64,000 nt of DNA from Clostridia bacterium (GCA_017546245.1 JAFYXI010000045.1:1-64000); one strand, 5' to 3'. Shown: positions 44,088 to 53,358, counted from the stretch's first letter. Notes: generated by a model from the sequence alone, not told the origin. Program-made: numbers and translations.

Positions 44088-44846
44088 TTATCCCATATAA
44101 AAATCCATAATAAGCATCGCGCAAAAGCCTATTAAAAGAGCGTAGGTTGCGCCGCGTTCGCTTCCGTGCGAATGAGTTTCGGGTATCATTTCGTCACTTA
44201 TTACATAAAGCATAGTTCCGCCTGCAAAGGCAAGTGCAAACGGAAGAATTGCAGTCGATATGCTGACTGCCGCATATCCCAAAAATGTTCCTAAAACCTC
44301 GACAAGTCCTGTAAGCGCTGCTATAAACAGCGTTCTTTTTTTGCTCATTCCTCCTGCTAACATTGGGGCTATTATAACCATTCCTTCGGGTATGTTCTGC
44401 AAAGCTATACCGCCTGCGATGGTAAGTGCCTCTGCTGTGTTGCCCGTTCCGAAGCCGACGCCTGCGGCTAAGCCCTCGGGCAGATTATGTATGGCAATAG
44501 CCATTACAAAAAGCAACACCTTGTTTAGCTTTTCGTTATTTTCAGGATGCCCCTCTATATCAACACCCGACAGTCTGTGCAGATGCGGTATGAGCTTATC
44601 CAAAACATTGAGCATAAATGCTCCGCAAAAAATGCCGATAATCGTAATAAAAACTGCCCAATTTTCGCCGTATTCAAGTGATGGCATAATAAGTCCGAAA
44701 AATGCTGCGCACAGCATAACTCCTGCCGCAAATGATAAAACCAAATCGCTGAATTTATGCGATATTGTTTTTGTTAAAAAGCCAATCAGCGCACCTATTA
44801 CAGTCGCTCCGCCAACCCCCAGCGCTGTAAGTAATACAAGATTCAT
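44088..44846 (-). CDS. ZIP family metal transporter
   Basis: A 252-residue ZIP transporter with eight predicted helices. The metal-binding motifs HNLPEGLAAGVGF in helix IV and ALQNIPEGMVI in helix V are intact (the second has Gln-Asn in place of His-Asn, as in many GufA-like proteins). Probable substrate is zinc or another divalent cation. Located just upstream of the transposase gene on the same strand. Confidence 0.92.
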   Translation of the reverse strand: MNLVLLTALGVGGATVIGALIGFLTKTISHKFSDLVLSFAAGVMLCAAFFGLIMPSLEYGENWAVFITIIGIFCGAFMLNVLDKLIPHLHRLSGVDIEGHPENNEKLNKVLLFVMAIAIHNLPEGLAAGVGFGTGNTAEALTIAGGIALQNIPEGMVIIAPMLAGGMSKKRTLFIAALTGLVEVLGTFLGYAAVSISTAILPFALAFAGGTMLYVISDEMIPETHSHGSERGATYALLIGFCAMLIMDFYMG

Positions 44847-44868
44847 TCAAAACGCCTCCTATATAAAA

Positions 44869-45681
44869 TCATTTGCTTAAATCTTCATAAATATATTTTA
44901 TAAATGCTTCGGCAATGTCAAAATCGCTTAGCGAGTACAGCATTCTCGCCCCTACAACATCTTCTATTTCGTTTAACACCCAGTTGCCGTTATGAAGTAT
45001 AAAATCAAATCCTGCATAGTCTGAAAAAATTTCAGAGCGCAGCTGTTTGATTACAGAAAGCTGCTCATCGGCAGGAGTAAACAATTCGACTTTTCCGCCA
45101 AGCGAGAAGTTGCTTCGAAAATCAACGGACGAGGTTCGTTTAACTGCCATAATCGGCTTATCGCCCAAAACGTAAACTCTGACATCTGCTCCCAAGCAAG
45201 ATGCAATTTTTTGAGCGATATATCCGCTTTTGTTTTCTAATTTCAAACCGAGTAAATCCTGCTTGGTGTTTACCCGAAATACCTCGCTTCCGCCATGACC
45301 GTTTCTTGATTTGATTATAAACGGATATTCAAGGCTTATAGCAGAAGCATCATTAATCTCAACAGTATCCATTACGGGTATGTTCAACTTTTTGCACAAA
45401 GAATAAGTCAGCCACTTGTCGTTTGCAGTTTTTACTGTGTGCAGATTGTTAAAGCAACGAATATTTTTTGATTCAAAAGCCTCATTTATCCGGCTGTTTC
45501 GCGTTCGGTTTATGCAAAAATCAATATCTTTTACAGCGGCTGTGCTTTCAAAATTTGTATCGTCTAAAACAGCAAAAGTCAGATTGATACCATAGTTTTT
45601 TGAAAGCTCTGTCAAATGCTCAATAAACCATTTGTTTTTTGCGGCATCTGCTTCGCCGTAAAGTAACAGTCCTTTTATCAT
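44869..45681 (-). CDS. ATP-grasp ligase, RimK-like (second of pair)
   Basis: A 270-residue ATP-grasp protein. The segments KLNIPVMDTVEI, PFIIKSRNGHGGSEVFRV (ATP-binding lysine and glycine loop), and DFILHNGNWVLNEIEDVVGARML with the metal-binding Asn/Glu are typical. Such enzymes ligate an amino acid to a carboxylate. Its start overlaps the stop of the next ATP-grasp gene by four bases. The two proteins share fold but are clearly different, so they may act in sequence or as a heteromer. Substrate unknown. Confidence 0.85.
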   Translation of the reverse strand: MIKGLLLYGEADAAKNKWFIEHLTELSKNYGINLTFAVLDDTNFESTAAVKDIDFCINRTRNSRINEAFESKNIRCFNNLHTVKTANDKWLTYSLCKKLNIPVMDTVEINDASAISLEYPFIIKSRNGHGGSEVFRVNTKQDLLGLKLENKSGYIAQKIASCLGADVRVYVLGDKPIMAVKRTSSVDFRSNFSLGGKVELFTPADEQLSVIKQLRSEIFSDYAGFDFILHNGNWVLNEIEDVVGARMLYSLSDFDIAEAFIKYIYEDLSK

Positions 45682-46547
45682 TTTAATTCCTCTGCAATGT
45701 AATTAATAATGTGTTCGGCAAGATTAACCCCCGTACACTCTAATGTGCTTTTAAAATGCGGATTTGAATTAACCTCGCAGACGACAGGCGCATCGTCCGG
45801 TCCGAATAAAATATCTACCCCTGCAAAGTCTGAGTTCAGTGCTTTTGCAGCGGCGACTGCAAGCTGATTTTGCGCATCTGACGGATTAAAAGGCTTCATA
45901 TTTCCGCCGTTTGTAATGTTCGAGCGAAAATCGTTGTCGTTATATCTTAGCATAGATGCAACAACCTTGCCGCCTACAACGTTTATTCTTACATCCTTTC
46001 CGCAGCTGTTTTTTATAAATTTTTGAAAAACAAATTCTTTATGCCCTATTTTTTTAATAATTTCTTTCGCCTCATCTAAAGTATTTGCTAAAAATACCTG
46101 CTGACCAAATGAACCGTAAGCCTCTTTTATAATAATCGGCAAGCCTAAGCGGTCTATCGCATTTTTTAAAAAATCAAAGTCGTTATAGCCTATTCCCTCA
46201 AATGTTTTAGGTGCAATTATTGTTTTAGGAATGCGAATACCTGCTTTGGCTAAACTAATATAGGTTTGCGCTTTGTTGTCGCAGGCGTATATGGCATCGG
46301 CAGAGTTAAAAAGTTTTAAGCCTGCATTTTCAAGCTGCTGTGCAAGCATCACGTCTTTATCCCAGAAAATTGCAAAATCGGGCAGAGTATAGCCGGAAAA
46401 ACTGCTGCCGACAATGTCAGTAATTTCGCAGCTTTTTAACAGCTTTAAAGAAATTCCTTTCGCTTTTGCAGCTTCTAACAGCAATGTATAAATTTCTTTA
46501 AATTTGTCAGAATCCATAAACGAATTGACAATTAACCAGCCGTTCAT
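45678..46547 (-). CDS. ATP-grasp ligase, RimK-like (first of pair)
   Basis: A 289-residue RimK-type ATP-grasp ligase. It has KAGIRIPKTIIAP, LPIIIKEAYGSFGQQVFLA, KEFVFQKFIKNSCGKDVRINVVG and the catalytic-end DAPVVCEVNSNPHFKS. The last motif (EVNSNP) is the Mg-binding site typical of RimK and cyanophycin-like ligases. It is translated just before the second ATP-grasp gene (ATGA overlap) and after a PIG-V-like mannosyltransferase gene (36-base gap). Confidence 0.88.
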   Translation of the reverse strand: MNGWLIVNSFMDSDKFKEIYTLLLEAAKAKGISLKLLKSCEITDIVGSSFSGYTLPDFAIFWDKDVMLAQQLENAGLKLFNSADAIYACDNKAQTYISLAKAGIRIPKTIIAPKTFEGIGYNDFDFLKNAIDRLGLPIIIKEAYGSFGQQVFLANTLDEAKEIIKKIGHKEFVFQKFIKNSCGKDVRINVVGGKVVASMLRYNDNDFRSNITNGGNMKPFNPSDAQNQLAVAAAKALNSDFAGVDILFGPDDAPVVCEVNSNPHFKSTLECTGVNLAEHIINYIAEELK

Positions 46548-46583
46548 TTTGTACCTCCTGCCCGAATTGTTGTAACATTTGTA

Positions 46584-47870
46584 CTACATAATCTGCTTGC
46601 CGATAAGATAGCCTGTAAAATACATTCCGAATAAAATGCTCCAACTGATGAAAATGCCAAGCTTGAGTTTTTCGTGCTTTTCACATTCATCGGCAAGAAT
46701 CATATAAAGCGGCACAGCAGTTGCCATATAGCGGCAGAAGCTAAGCGGCCACGACATAGAAGAATTAACAATTATAGATACTGCAAGCCATGCAATATAC
46801 ATGGTTTTATGCTTTTTAGCACCATACATTAAGGTCACGTAAGAGCAAATAAGCACAATAAATCCCGGCACAAAAGATGCCAAAAGGGTTGCAGGCTTGT
46901 ATTTTCCGGTTGTTATAATATCCCAAAAAGTGCCTATGGTTTTGCAAAACGGCTGACTTGTCTGATGCCAGAACTGCTTTTCTAACGAAAGGAAGTAAAA
47001 AGGATCGCCTGAAATATCATAGTTAATGTATAAATAAATCAGCGTTCCGAGCGGTAAAAGCAAAAGCCAAGCGCCTTCTTTTAAGGTTTTTATCCAGGTA
47101 TTTTTATCTTTTAAGTTACCAAACAATTTGTTTTCTTCGAGTAATTGAATTACCGCAGGCACAATCAAAAACACCCCTAAAGAACGAGAAAGCGATGCGC
47201 ACAATCCACATATGCCCGCAAGCTTCCAGTTGTTTTTTCGTGCATAGTAAAGAGTCATAATTGATGTCAGCAAAAATGTGCTTTCGCTCATAATAGCACC
47301 GTAATAAAAGCTGAATGGAAACAGGCACATAAGTAAAACTGCGATTTTGGCAGTTGCTTTGCTGTAATCTATACACATCAGCTTGTACATATATACGCAG
47401 GCAAATGAAGATAAAACTGCAGAAATTAGCAAGCCTGCAGCGGCTGCGTTAGGAATAATATATCTTAAAATTTTAATCAATAAAGGATATAACGGAAAAA
47501 ATACAACGGTCGGATATTCTCTGTTTTCCATATAAGATGTATAGCCGTTGCTGATGCGTATGTACGCATTTGCATCCCATTTTATCCAGTTGTCAAACAG
47601 CTGATTCCACTGAAATTTCTCGCCGGTTTCGATAAAAATGCAGAAAATAACAAAACCAAGAGCAAATAGAAAAACCCTGAACAGCATAGCATAGACAAAA
47701 ACACTTCTGCATTCTTTAAATGTAGGCTCTGTTGCCGTAAAGCGACGCACCTCGGGAATTGTTTTTGATAAAGAAGCGCCGCCGTTACCCAGCACTCGCC
47801 ATATCAGAACAACACAGACTGCCAACATAGAAAAAAGACCCAAACTTTGTAAAATATAACTCATAATCAC
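46584..47870 (-). CDS. PIG-V-like mannosyltransferase family membrane protein
   Basis: A 428-residue polytopic protein with about ten transmembrane helices. The first extracytoplasmic loop holds NWIKWDANAYIRISNGY, the acidic motif of GT-C enzymes, and the family-typical EYPTVVFFPLYPLLIKIL follows. PIG-V-like proteins add mannose from a lipid-linked donor. It is the first gene of the minus-strand run with the two ATP-grasp ligases. Confidence 0.82.
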   Translation of the reverse strand: MIMSYILQSLGLFSMLAVCVVLIWRVLGNGGASLSKTIPEVRRFTATEPTFKECRSVFVYAMLFRVFLFALGFVIFCIFIETGEKFQWNQLFDNWIKWDANAYIRISNGYTSYMENREYPTVVFFPLYPLLIKILRYIIPNAAAAGLLISAVLSSFACVYMYKLMCIDYSKATAKIAVLLMCLFPFSFYYGAIMSESTFLLTSIMTLYYARKNNWKLAGICGLCASLSRSLGVFLIVPAVIQLLEENKLFGNLKDKNTWIKTLKEGAWLLLLPLGTLIYLYINYDISGDPFYFLSLEKQFWHQTSQPFCKTIGTFWDIITTGKYKPATLLASFVPGFIVLICSYVTLMYGAKKHKTMYIAWLAVSIIVNSSMSWPLSFCRYMATAVPLYMILADECEKHEKLKLGIFISWSILFGMYFTGYLIGKQIM

Positions 47871-48075
47871 ACCTCATATTATTTTAATAATTTTTTTATT
47901 TGATTTAATTCTTTTTATTCCTAACTATTCTATTCCTCCTGTTATTTTTTAAATCTGAATTTTAAACCTCCAAACAATTTATATCCAAAATTATAGCACA
48001 CAAATATGCACAAATCAACAATTTACAATGTTTTAATGCGTTTTAAATGCAATAAAAAATTTTTTAAAAAAACTA
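47871..48075. other. AT-rich divergent intergenic region
   Basis: No gene. It separates the minus-strand mannosyltransferase from the plus-strand T-box operon and is very AT-rich. Confidence 0.6.
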
Positions 48076-48104
48076 TTGACAACTTAAATTTTTTAGAGTA
48101 TAAT
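48076..48104 (+). promoter_or_regulatory. Promoter of the isoleucine T-box operon
   Basis: A consensus promoter, TTGACA (48076-48081) and TATAAT (48099-48104) with a 17-base spacer. Start of transcription would be near 48111. Confidence 0.88.
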
Positions 48105-48110
48105 ACAACT

Positions 48111-48391
48111 TAAATTTGAATATCACAAAAAACGACTGTGACGAGGACGGTCGGATTGCGAAGCCTTAAGAGAGTTGCCGGATGGTGCAAGGCAATGGCA
48201 GAGCTTTCCAATGACTTATCACCTCTGAGTCGGAGGACCGAAAGCAAAAGCAAGTAGACTCCTTCCGTAATGCTGCGTAAAAGCAAAGGGCTTGATAGAG
48301 TCCGGTAAGTGACGGAATTTTTTCCGTAATTTGAGTGGTACCGCGGGTTATTATAACTCGTCTCAAAAGTTTTTTTGAGACGGGTTTTTTT
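48111..48391 (+). promoter_or_regulatory. T-box riboswitch leader, probable isoleucine (AUC) specifier
   Basis: A complete T-box leader. Stem I has the kink-turn pair GACGAGG/CCTCTGAGTC, the AGAGAG bulge and the GGATGGTG loop. The T-box sequence TGGTACCGCG is at 48336-48345, followed by a terminator (48354-48391) made of CTCGTCTCAAAA and its complement with a T-run. Counting back from the kink-turn (codon, purine, four bases, TGAG) gives ATC (48218-48220), hence isoleucine. The usual AGTA motif on the 5' side of the specifier loop is not clear, so the codon call is moderate. It controls an acyl-CoA synthetase gene, not a tRNA synthetase. Confidence 0.9.
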
Positions 48392-48445
48392 GTTTTATTC
48401 AAGTTCGTAACAAAAAAAGTCGCGAAAATGAAAGGAGACAAAACA

Positions 48446-50746
48446 ATGGAGTACAATTTAAAAGAGGTTGCAGGCAGAATCAAAGACCTGCGCGAAGCAA
48501 AAGGATACACACAAGAAGAGCTTGCAAAGCTTTGCGGTGTGTCAGCTGAGGATTATAGGGTTTTAGAAGAGGGCGAAACAGACTTTAGCTTTACATTTAT
48601 TTATAAATGCGCTAAAGCCTGCGGTGTTGAGGTTGTTGATATTTTAGAGGGAACAAGCTCGACCTTAACCTCCTTTGCAATTACAAGAAAAGGCGAAGGT
48701 CTTAAAATATTAAAGAAGCACGGTGTAGAATACGACAACCTTGCGCCTAAGTTTAAAGGAAAGTTTGCAGAACCTTTTCTTGTTAAATTCCCGTATCTTC
48801 CCGAAGAACAAAATGCTCCGATGCAGTTAAACTCGCATAATGGTCAGGAATTTGATGTTATCGTTAAAGGCTCGCTCAAAGTTCAGGTAGGAAATCATGT
48901 AGATATTCTTAATGAAGGCGACTCAATCTTCTATAACAGTATCATTCCTCACGGCATGGTTGCAGTATCAGAGGGCGGATGCGAATTTCACGCAGTAGTT
49001 TTAAATCCGCAGGACGGACAGGTGAGTGAAGAATATCCCGAAGCGCCAATGATTGCCGAAAAAGTGGCAGCCAAAAAGAAAAAATCAGAAACGGTTGCAG
49101 ATAAATTTATCGAATCATCTTATGATGAAAAAGGTGTATTTTCAGGAATTAAATTTAAAAATGCAGATTCATTTAACTTTGCGTACGATTGTGTGGATGC
49201 TATTGCAGAAAAGAATCCTGATAAGCTTGCAATGATGTGGGTTGCAAATGATAAGACCGACAGACGCTTTACATTTTCTGATATGAAAAAGTATTCTGCA
49301 AAAACTGCAAACTACTTTGAATCACTCGGTATCAAAAAGGGCGATACAGTAATGTTAGTGCTTAAAAGACATTACCAGTTCTGGTTCTGTATGCTTGCAC
49401 TTCATAAAATCGGTGCTATCGCAATCCCTGCAACAAATCAGCTTGTAGAACACGATTTTGATTACAGATATAAAGCGGCAAAAGTAAAAGCAATTGTTTG
49501 TACCGCAGACGGTGAGGTTTCGCAAGAGGCGGAAAAGGCAGCAGAAGCATATCCTGATATGATTAAAGTTTTAGTTGGCGGCAACAAAGAAGGCTGGCAC
49601 GATTTTAATGTTGAAATGGAACGCTTCAGCACACATTTTTATCGTACCGAAAAAACACCTTGCGGAAATGACCCGATGCTTATGCTCTTTACATCAGGCA
49701 CAACCGGATATCCGAGAATCGCAACACATTCATATAAATATGCATTAGGTCACTATCCGACTGCTAAGCATTGGCATAACGTAAACCCTGACGGGCTTCA
49801 CTTTACAATTTCAGATACCGGCTGGGGTAAGGCTCTTTGGGGTAAGCTCTACGGACAGTGGCTCTGCGAAGCGGCACAGTTCACATACGACTTTGACAGA
49901 TTTCATTCAGAAGACATTCTGCCGATGTTTGCTAAATATCATATCACAACATTCTGTGCACCGCCTACAATGTATCGCTTCTTCATCAAAGAAGATTTGT
50001 CAAAGTATGACCTTTCTTCTATTGAATATGCTACAACAGCAGGCGAAGCATTAAATCCTGAGGTGTTTAATCAGTTTAAAAAAGCAACAGGTCTTACCAT
50101 TATGGAAGGCTTCGGTCAGACAGAAACTACACTTTCTATCGCAAACTTCGTAGGTTCTACACCGAAAATCGGTTCTATGGGCAGACCAAGTCCTTTGTAC
50201 GATGTAGTTGTCCTTGATCCTGACGGCAACGAGTGCAAGACCGGTGATACGGGCGAAATCTGTATCAGAGTTAAAGATGATATTCCTTGCGGTCTCTTTA
50301 TTGGTTATTATCTTGATGAAGAAAAAACAAACGAAGTATGGTATGACGGTTACTATCATACAGGCGACCAGGCTACTATGGATGAAGACGGATACCTCTG
50401 GTATGTAGGAAGAATTGATGATGTTATCAAATCATCGGGCTACCGTATCGGACCTTTCGAAATTGAAAGTGTTATCATGGAGCTTCCGTATGTTTTAGAA
50501 TGTGCAATCACACCTGTTCCCGACGAGGTTCGCGGTCAGATTGTAAAAGCTACAATTGTTCTTGTAAAAGGCACTGACGGCACAGACGAGCTTAAAAAAG
50601 AAATTCAGGAATATGTTAAAACACATACTGCACCTTATAAATATCCGAGAATCGTTGAGTTTGTTGATGAACTTCCGAAAACAATCAGCGGTAAGGTAAG
50701 ACGTGTCGAAATCCGTAAGAACGATATGGAGAAGCTCGGCAAGTAA
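48446..50746 (+). CDS. XRE-cupin-acyl-CoA synthetase fusion
   Basis: A 766-residue protein with three parts. Residues about 8-65 are an XRE-type helix-turn-helix (GRIKDLREAKGYTQEELAKL). Residues about 110-195 are a cupin (LNSHNGQEFDVIVKGSLKV, GDSIFYNSIIPHG). From about 235 on is an AMP-forming synthetase of the medium-chain acyl-CoA synthetase group, with LFTSGTTGYPR, EGFGQTE, YHTGDQA, GRIDDVIKSSGYRIGP and the adenylate-forming lysine in KTISGKVRR. It should turn a carboxylic acid, CoA and ATP into acyl-CoA and AMP. Under an isoleucine T-box, a short branched acid such as 2-methylbutyrate is a reasonable candidate (inference). AAAGGAG precedes ATG 48446. Confidence 0.9.
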   Translation: MEYNLKEVAGRIKDLREAKGYTQEELAKLCGVSAEDYRVLEEGETDFSFTFIYKCAKACGVEVVDILEGTSSTLTSFAITRKGEGLKILKKHGVEYDNLAPKFKGKFAEPFLVKFPYLPEEQNAPMQLNSHNGQEFDVIVKGSLKVQVGNHVDILNEGDSIFYNSIIPHGMVAVSEGGCEFHAVVLNPQDGQVSEEYPEAPMIAEKVAAKKKKSETVADKFIESSYDEKGVFSGIKFKNADSFNFAYDCVDAIAEKNPDKLAMMWVANDKTDRRFTFSDMKKYSAKTANYFESLGIKKGDTVMLVLKRHYQFWFCMLALHKIGAIAIPATNQLVEHDFDYRYKAAKVKAIVCTADGEVSQEAEKAAEAYPDMIKVLVGGNKEGWHDFNVEMERFSTHFYRTEKTPCGNDPMLMLFTSGTTGYPRIATHSYKYALGHYPTAKHWHNVNPDGLHFTISDTGWGKALWGKLYGQWLCEAAQFTYDFDRFHSEDILPMFAKYHITTFCAPPTMYRFFIKEDLSKYDLSSIEYATTAGEALNPEVFNQFKKATGLTIMEGFGQTETTLSIANFVGSTPKIGSMGRPSPLYDVVVLDPDGNECKTGDTGEICIRVKDDIPCGLFIGYYLDEEKTNEVWYDGYYHTGDQATMDEDGYLWYVGRIDDVIKSSGYRIGPFEIESVIMELPYVLECAITPVPDEVRGQIVKATIVLVKGTDGTDELKKEIQEYVKTHTAPYKYPRIVEFVDELPKTISGKVRRVEIRKNDMEKLGK

Positions 50747-50779
50747 TTCTATACAAAGCATATAAATGTGGTGATTTAA

Positions 50780-52216
50780 GTGAAAAAGACCTATGTAACC
50801 TCTATGCCTAATCATATCGGAGCTTTTTTAAAAGCAAGTAAATGCTTTTCACTTCTTGGAATAAACATTACCCGAGTAAGCTACAATAAAGCGGTTGATT
50901 CACACACCTTGTTTATAGATGCGGAAGGCACGGAGGAACAATTAAAAAAAGCAGATGCCGAGCTTGAAAAAATCGGTTATCTTCCGAGTAATGCCAATAA
51001 GACAAGTGTTGTTTTAATAGAGTTCTGTCTTTTAGATGCTCCGGGGAGCGTAACGAATGTACTTGAACTGATAAGTGAATTTAACTTTAACATCTCCTAC
51101 ATCAGTTCGCAGGAAAACGGAACAGATTATCAGTATTTTAAAATGGGCTTGTATGTTGATGATTATGATAAGATTTCGGAATTTTTAAAAGAAGCCGAGA
51201 AGCTTTGCAAGGTTCGTGTGATAGATTATAACAGCTCTGAAAAGGTTTATGACAACAGTATTTTTTATAACACCTATGTTTTGGGTCTGTCGCAGACAAT
51301 GGAGCTTTCGGAAAAAGTGAGCCGTGAACTGCTGGTTCATGTCAACCTTGCAATGCAAACTCTTGACGAACAAGGATTATCACCATACCGCACCTTTGAC
51401 AGTATCAGCAAATTTGCAGAACTTTTAGGCGCTTCAAAGGGAAATAATTTTAATCCCCGAATAAGCACTCACAAGGTAACTGACAATACAGAAATAACTC
51501 TTGTTGAGCCGCCTTGCGGAAGTAATACTATTATCATTAAAAGTAATGACAAGGTTTTGTTTGTTGACAGCGGATATGCTTGCTACAACGAAGAAATGCA
51601 GGAAGTATTCAAAAGAATACTTCCTGAGTTTGATAATATAGAAAAAACAATTCTTGTAACTCATGCAGATGTTGACCACTGCGGACTTCTGCCAATGTTT
51701 GATAGGGTAATTGCAAGTGCGAAAACTGCAAATTGTCTTGTAAATGAATTTGAGGGCAAGGATGGATACAGAGAATCAAATCCTCTTCATAAGCCGTATA
51801 TAAACATTTGCAAAATTCTTACGTCATACAAAGCGGTGAATCCTGACAAGATAACAGCCTTGTGGAATGATACACAAAATCCGACAGAACCGCTTACACA
51901 GATTGGTTTCTTTGATTTTGGAGAATTGCATTTTGAGGTTTACGAAGGAAGGGGCGGTCATCTGCCCGGTGAGATTGTGCTCATTGATTATTCAAAGCAC
52001 ATTGCAATTACAGGCGATATTTATATCAACACACATGGACTTACGGCAGAACAGGCAGAATACAACCAGTATGCACCGATTCTTATGACATCTGTTGATA
52101 CCGATTCTGACTTGTGTTCAGAAGAAAGAAAAGCCATTATGCAAAGACTTGGAGTCGGCAACTGGCAGATATTTGGTGCACACGGGTTTAAGAAAGATTA
52201 TTTTGTCAGTTTATAA
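50780..52216 (+). CDS. ACT-ACT-metallo-beta-lactamase-fold protein
   Basis: A 478-residue protein. Residues about 1-70 and 73-145 look like two ACT domains (MPNHIGAFLKASKCFSLLGIN; DAPGSVTNVLELISEFNFNISYIS), which usually bind amino acids. After a helical linker, residues about 225-478 adopt the metallo-beta-lactamase fold, with LFVDSGYACYN, THADVDHCGLL and ITGDIYI. The metal motif is HxDxDH rather than HxHxDH, and a later GAHGFKKDYF may supply another His. It starts at GTG 50780, 33 bases after the synthetase gene, and so is in the same T-box operon. Role unknown; amino-acid-gated hydrolase is an inference. Confidence 0.8.
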   Translation: MKKTYVTSMPNHIGAFLKASKCFSLLGINITRVSYNKAVDSHTLFIDAEGTEEQLKKADAELEKIGYLPSNANKTSVVLIEFCLLDAPGSVTNVLELISEFNFNISYISSQENGTDYQYFKMGLYVDDYDKISEFLKEAEKLCKVRVIDYNSSEKVYDNSIFYNTYVLGLSQTMELSEKVSRELLVHVNLAMQTLDEQGLSPYRTFDSISKFAELLGASKGNNFNPRISTHKVTDNTEITLVEPPCGSNTIIIKSNDKVLFVDSGYACYNEEMQEVFKRILPEFDNIEKTILVTHADVDHCGLLPMFDRVIASAKTANCLVNEFEGKDGYRESNPLHKPYINICKILTSYKAVNPDKITALWNDTQNPTEPLTQIGFFDFGELHFEVYEGRGGHLPGEIVLIDYSKHIAITGDIYINTHGLTAEQAEYNQYAPILMTSVDTDSDLCSEERKAIMQRLGVGNWQIFGAHGFKKDYFVSL

Positions 52217-52241
52217 ATTTAATAAGATAAGGAGAATGATT

Positions 52242-53030
52242 ATGAAAAGAAAAAGCCTGATAATCGGAGCGGTTTTAGTATTTGTGTTATCTTTGGCTGC
52301 ATGTACCGATAACACAAACACAGACAAAGCGGCAAAGTATGACGATGCCGCGAAAGTGCTTACAGAAGTTAAAACAACACAGTTTTTTACGGATGAAAAA
52401 ATTGCAGACGGAGATGCTGAAAAAATCCTTTCGGCAGGTGTGAATGCTCCGAGTGCCATGAACACTCAGCCATGGCATTTTACAGCAGTAACCGATGAAG
52501 AAACTCAAAAGAAGCTTGCAGATGCAATGAGCAGTATGAAGCCGCCTGCAATGAAAGACGGTAAACCCGGTATGCCGCCTCCTGCTATGCCTGAAGGTAT
52601 GGAAGGAAAGCAGCCGCCTGCAGAGCTGCCGGAGGGTAACCAGCCACCTGCAAATGCTCCGAAAGATATGCCGAAGCAGCCTGAAGGCGGAGCAGGATTT
52701 TCAAAGATGCCGAATAAAGCAGGTATCGGAGATGCACCGCTTACAATTGTAGTTTCCTGCAAAGAAGGTTCGGAACTTGATGCAGGTCTTGCAGTCCAGA
52801 ATATGTCCGCAGAAGCACAGCTTTTGGGATACGGAACAAAGATTATGACTGCGCCCACAATGGCCCTTAACAATGATGAATATAAAGAAATGTTAAGCAT
52901 ACCCGAAGGGCAGAAGATTGCAGCAGTACTTATTGTCGGAAAGCCTGCAACAGAAAAAGACAATCCCGATGCAGTATCAAGTGCGACAACAAGAAATGCT
53001 TATAACGATATGGTAACAGTTATAGGTTAA
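52242..53030 (+). CDS. Nitroreductase-like lipoprotein with Met/Pro-rich insert
   Basis: A 262-residue lipoprotein (signal peptide, lipobox LAAC). The remainder resembles a nitroreductase domain: SAGVNAPSAMNTQPWHFTAV (FMN-binding start) and GLAVQNMSAEAQLLGYGTKIM with a C-terminal AVLIVGKP. Between them, residues about 105-160 are a low-complexity Met/Pro/Gly stretch (PPAMPEGMEGKQPPAELPEG) that interrupts the fold. The gene follows the ACT-MBL gene by 25 bases with AAGGAGA before the start, so it may be in the T-box operon. FMN binding is not certain. Confidence 0.75.
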   Translation: MKRKSLIIGAVLVFVLSLAACTDNTNTDKAAKYDDAAKVLTEVKTTQFFTDEKIADGDAEKILSAGVNAPSAMNTQPWHFTAVTDEETQKKLADAMSSMKPPAMKDGKPGMPPPAMPEGMEGKQPPAELPEGNQPPANAPKDMPKQPEGGAGFSKMPNKAGIGDAPLTIVVSCKEGSELDAGLAVQNMSAEAQLLGYGTKIMTAPTMALNNDEYKEMLSIPEGQKIAAVLIVGKPATEKDNPDAVSSATTRNAYNDMVTVIG

Positions 53031-53054
53031 TAAAACAATTACATACAAAACGGA

Positions 53055-53358
53055 AGGGCTGTAGCAAAATGCGCACACCACACAAGTCAAATAAAATGCA
53101 TAATTATACTTTTTAATTAAAACAATAAACCAAAATAAACTAAAACTTAATGTAGGAATTCGTCATTTGACGAATTCCTTTTTGTTACAATGCCTTGTGT
53201 TTCGAACAAACTTCGCCACTCGACGTACCAACGTACGACTTCGGGTAACCTAAATCAAGGTTATACCTTAATTTCGCTCAGTTTGTCCGATCTGCGCTAT
53301 TTTTCGTCCATCCCAAATGGGCTGTAGCAAAATGAAATTCATTTTGTTGCAGCCCCTC
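53055..53358. repeat. MITE-like element, copy 2 (inverted)
   Basis: A 304-base element with ends GGGCTGTAGCAAAATGCG and CATTTTGTTGCAGCCCC. It is the reverse complement of the element at 9421-9700 through most of its length: GGAATTCGTC/GACGAATTCC palindrome, AAACACAAGGCATT and CGTACGTTGGTACG blocks. It fills the gap before the VTC gene. Confidence 0.8.

Noticed and set aside
48335-48445. N-terminal extension of the acyl-CoA synthetase fusion from a GTG at 48335
   Set aside because: The extension would be encoded by the T-box antiterminator and terminator; ATG 48446 follows a good AAAGGAG site.
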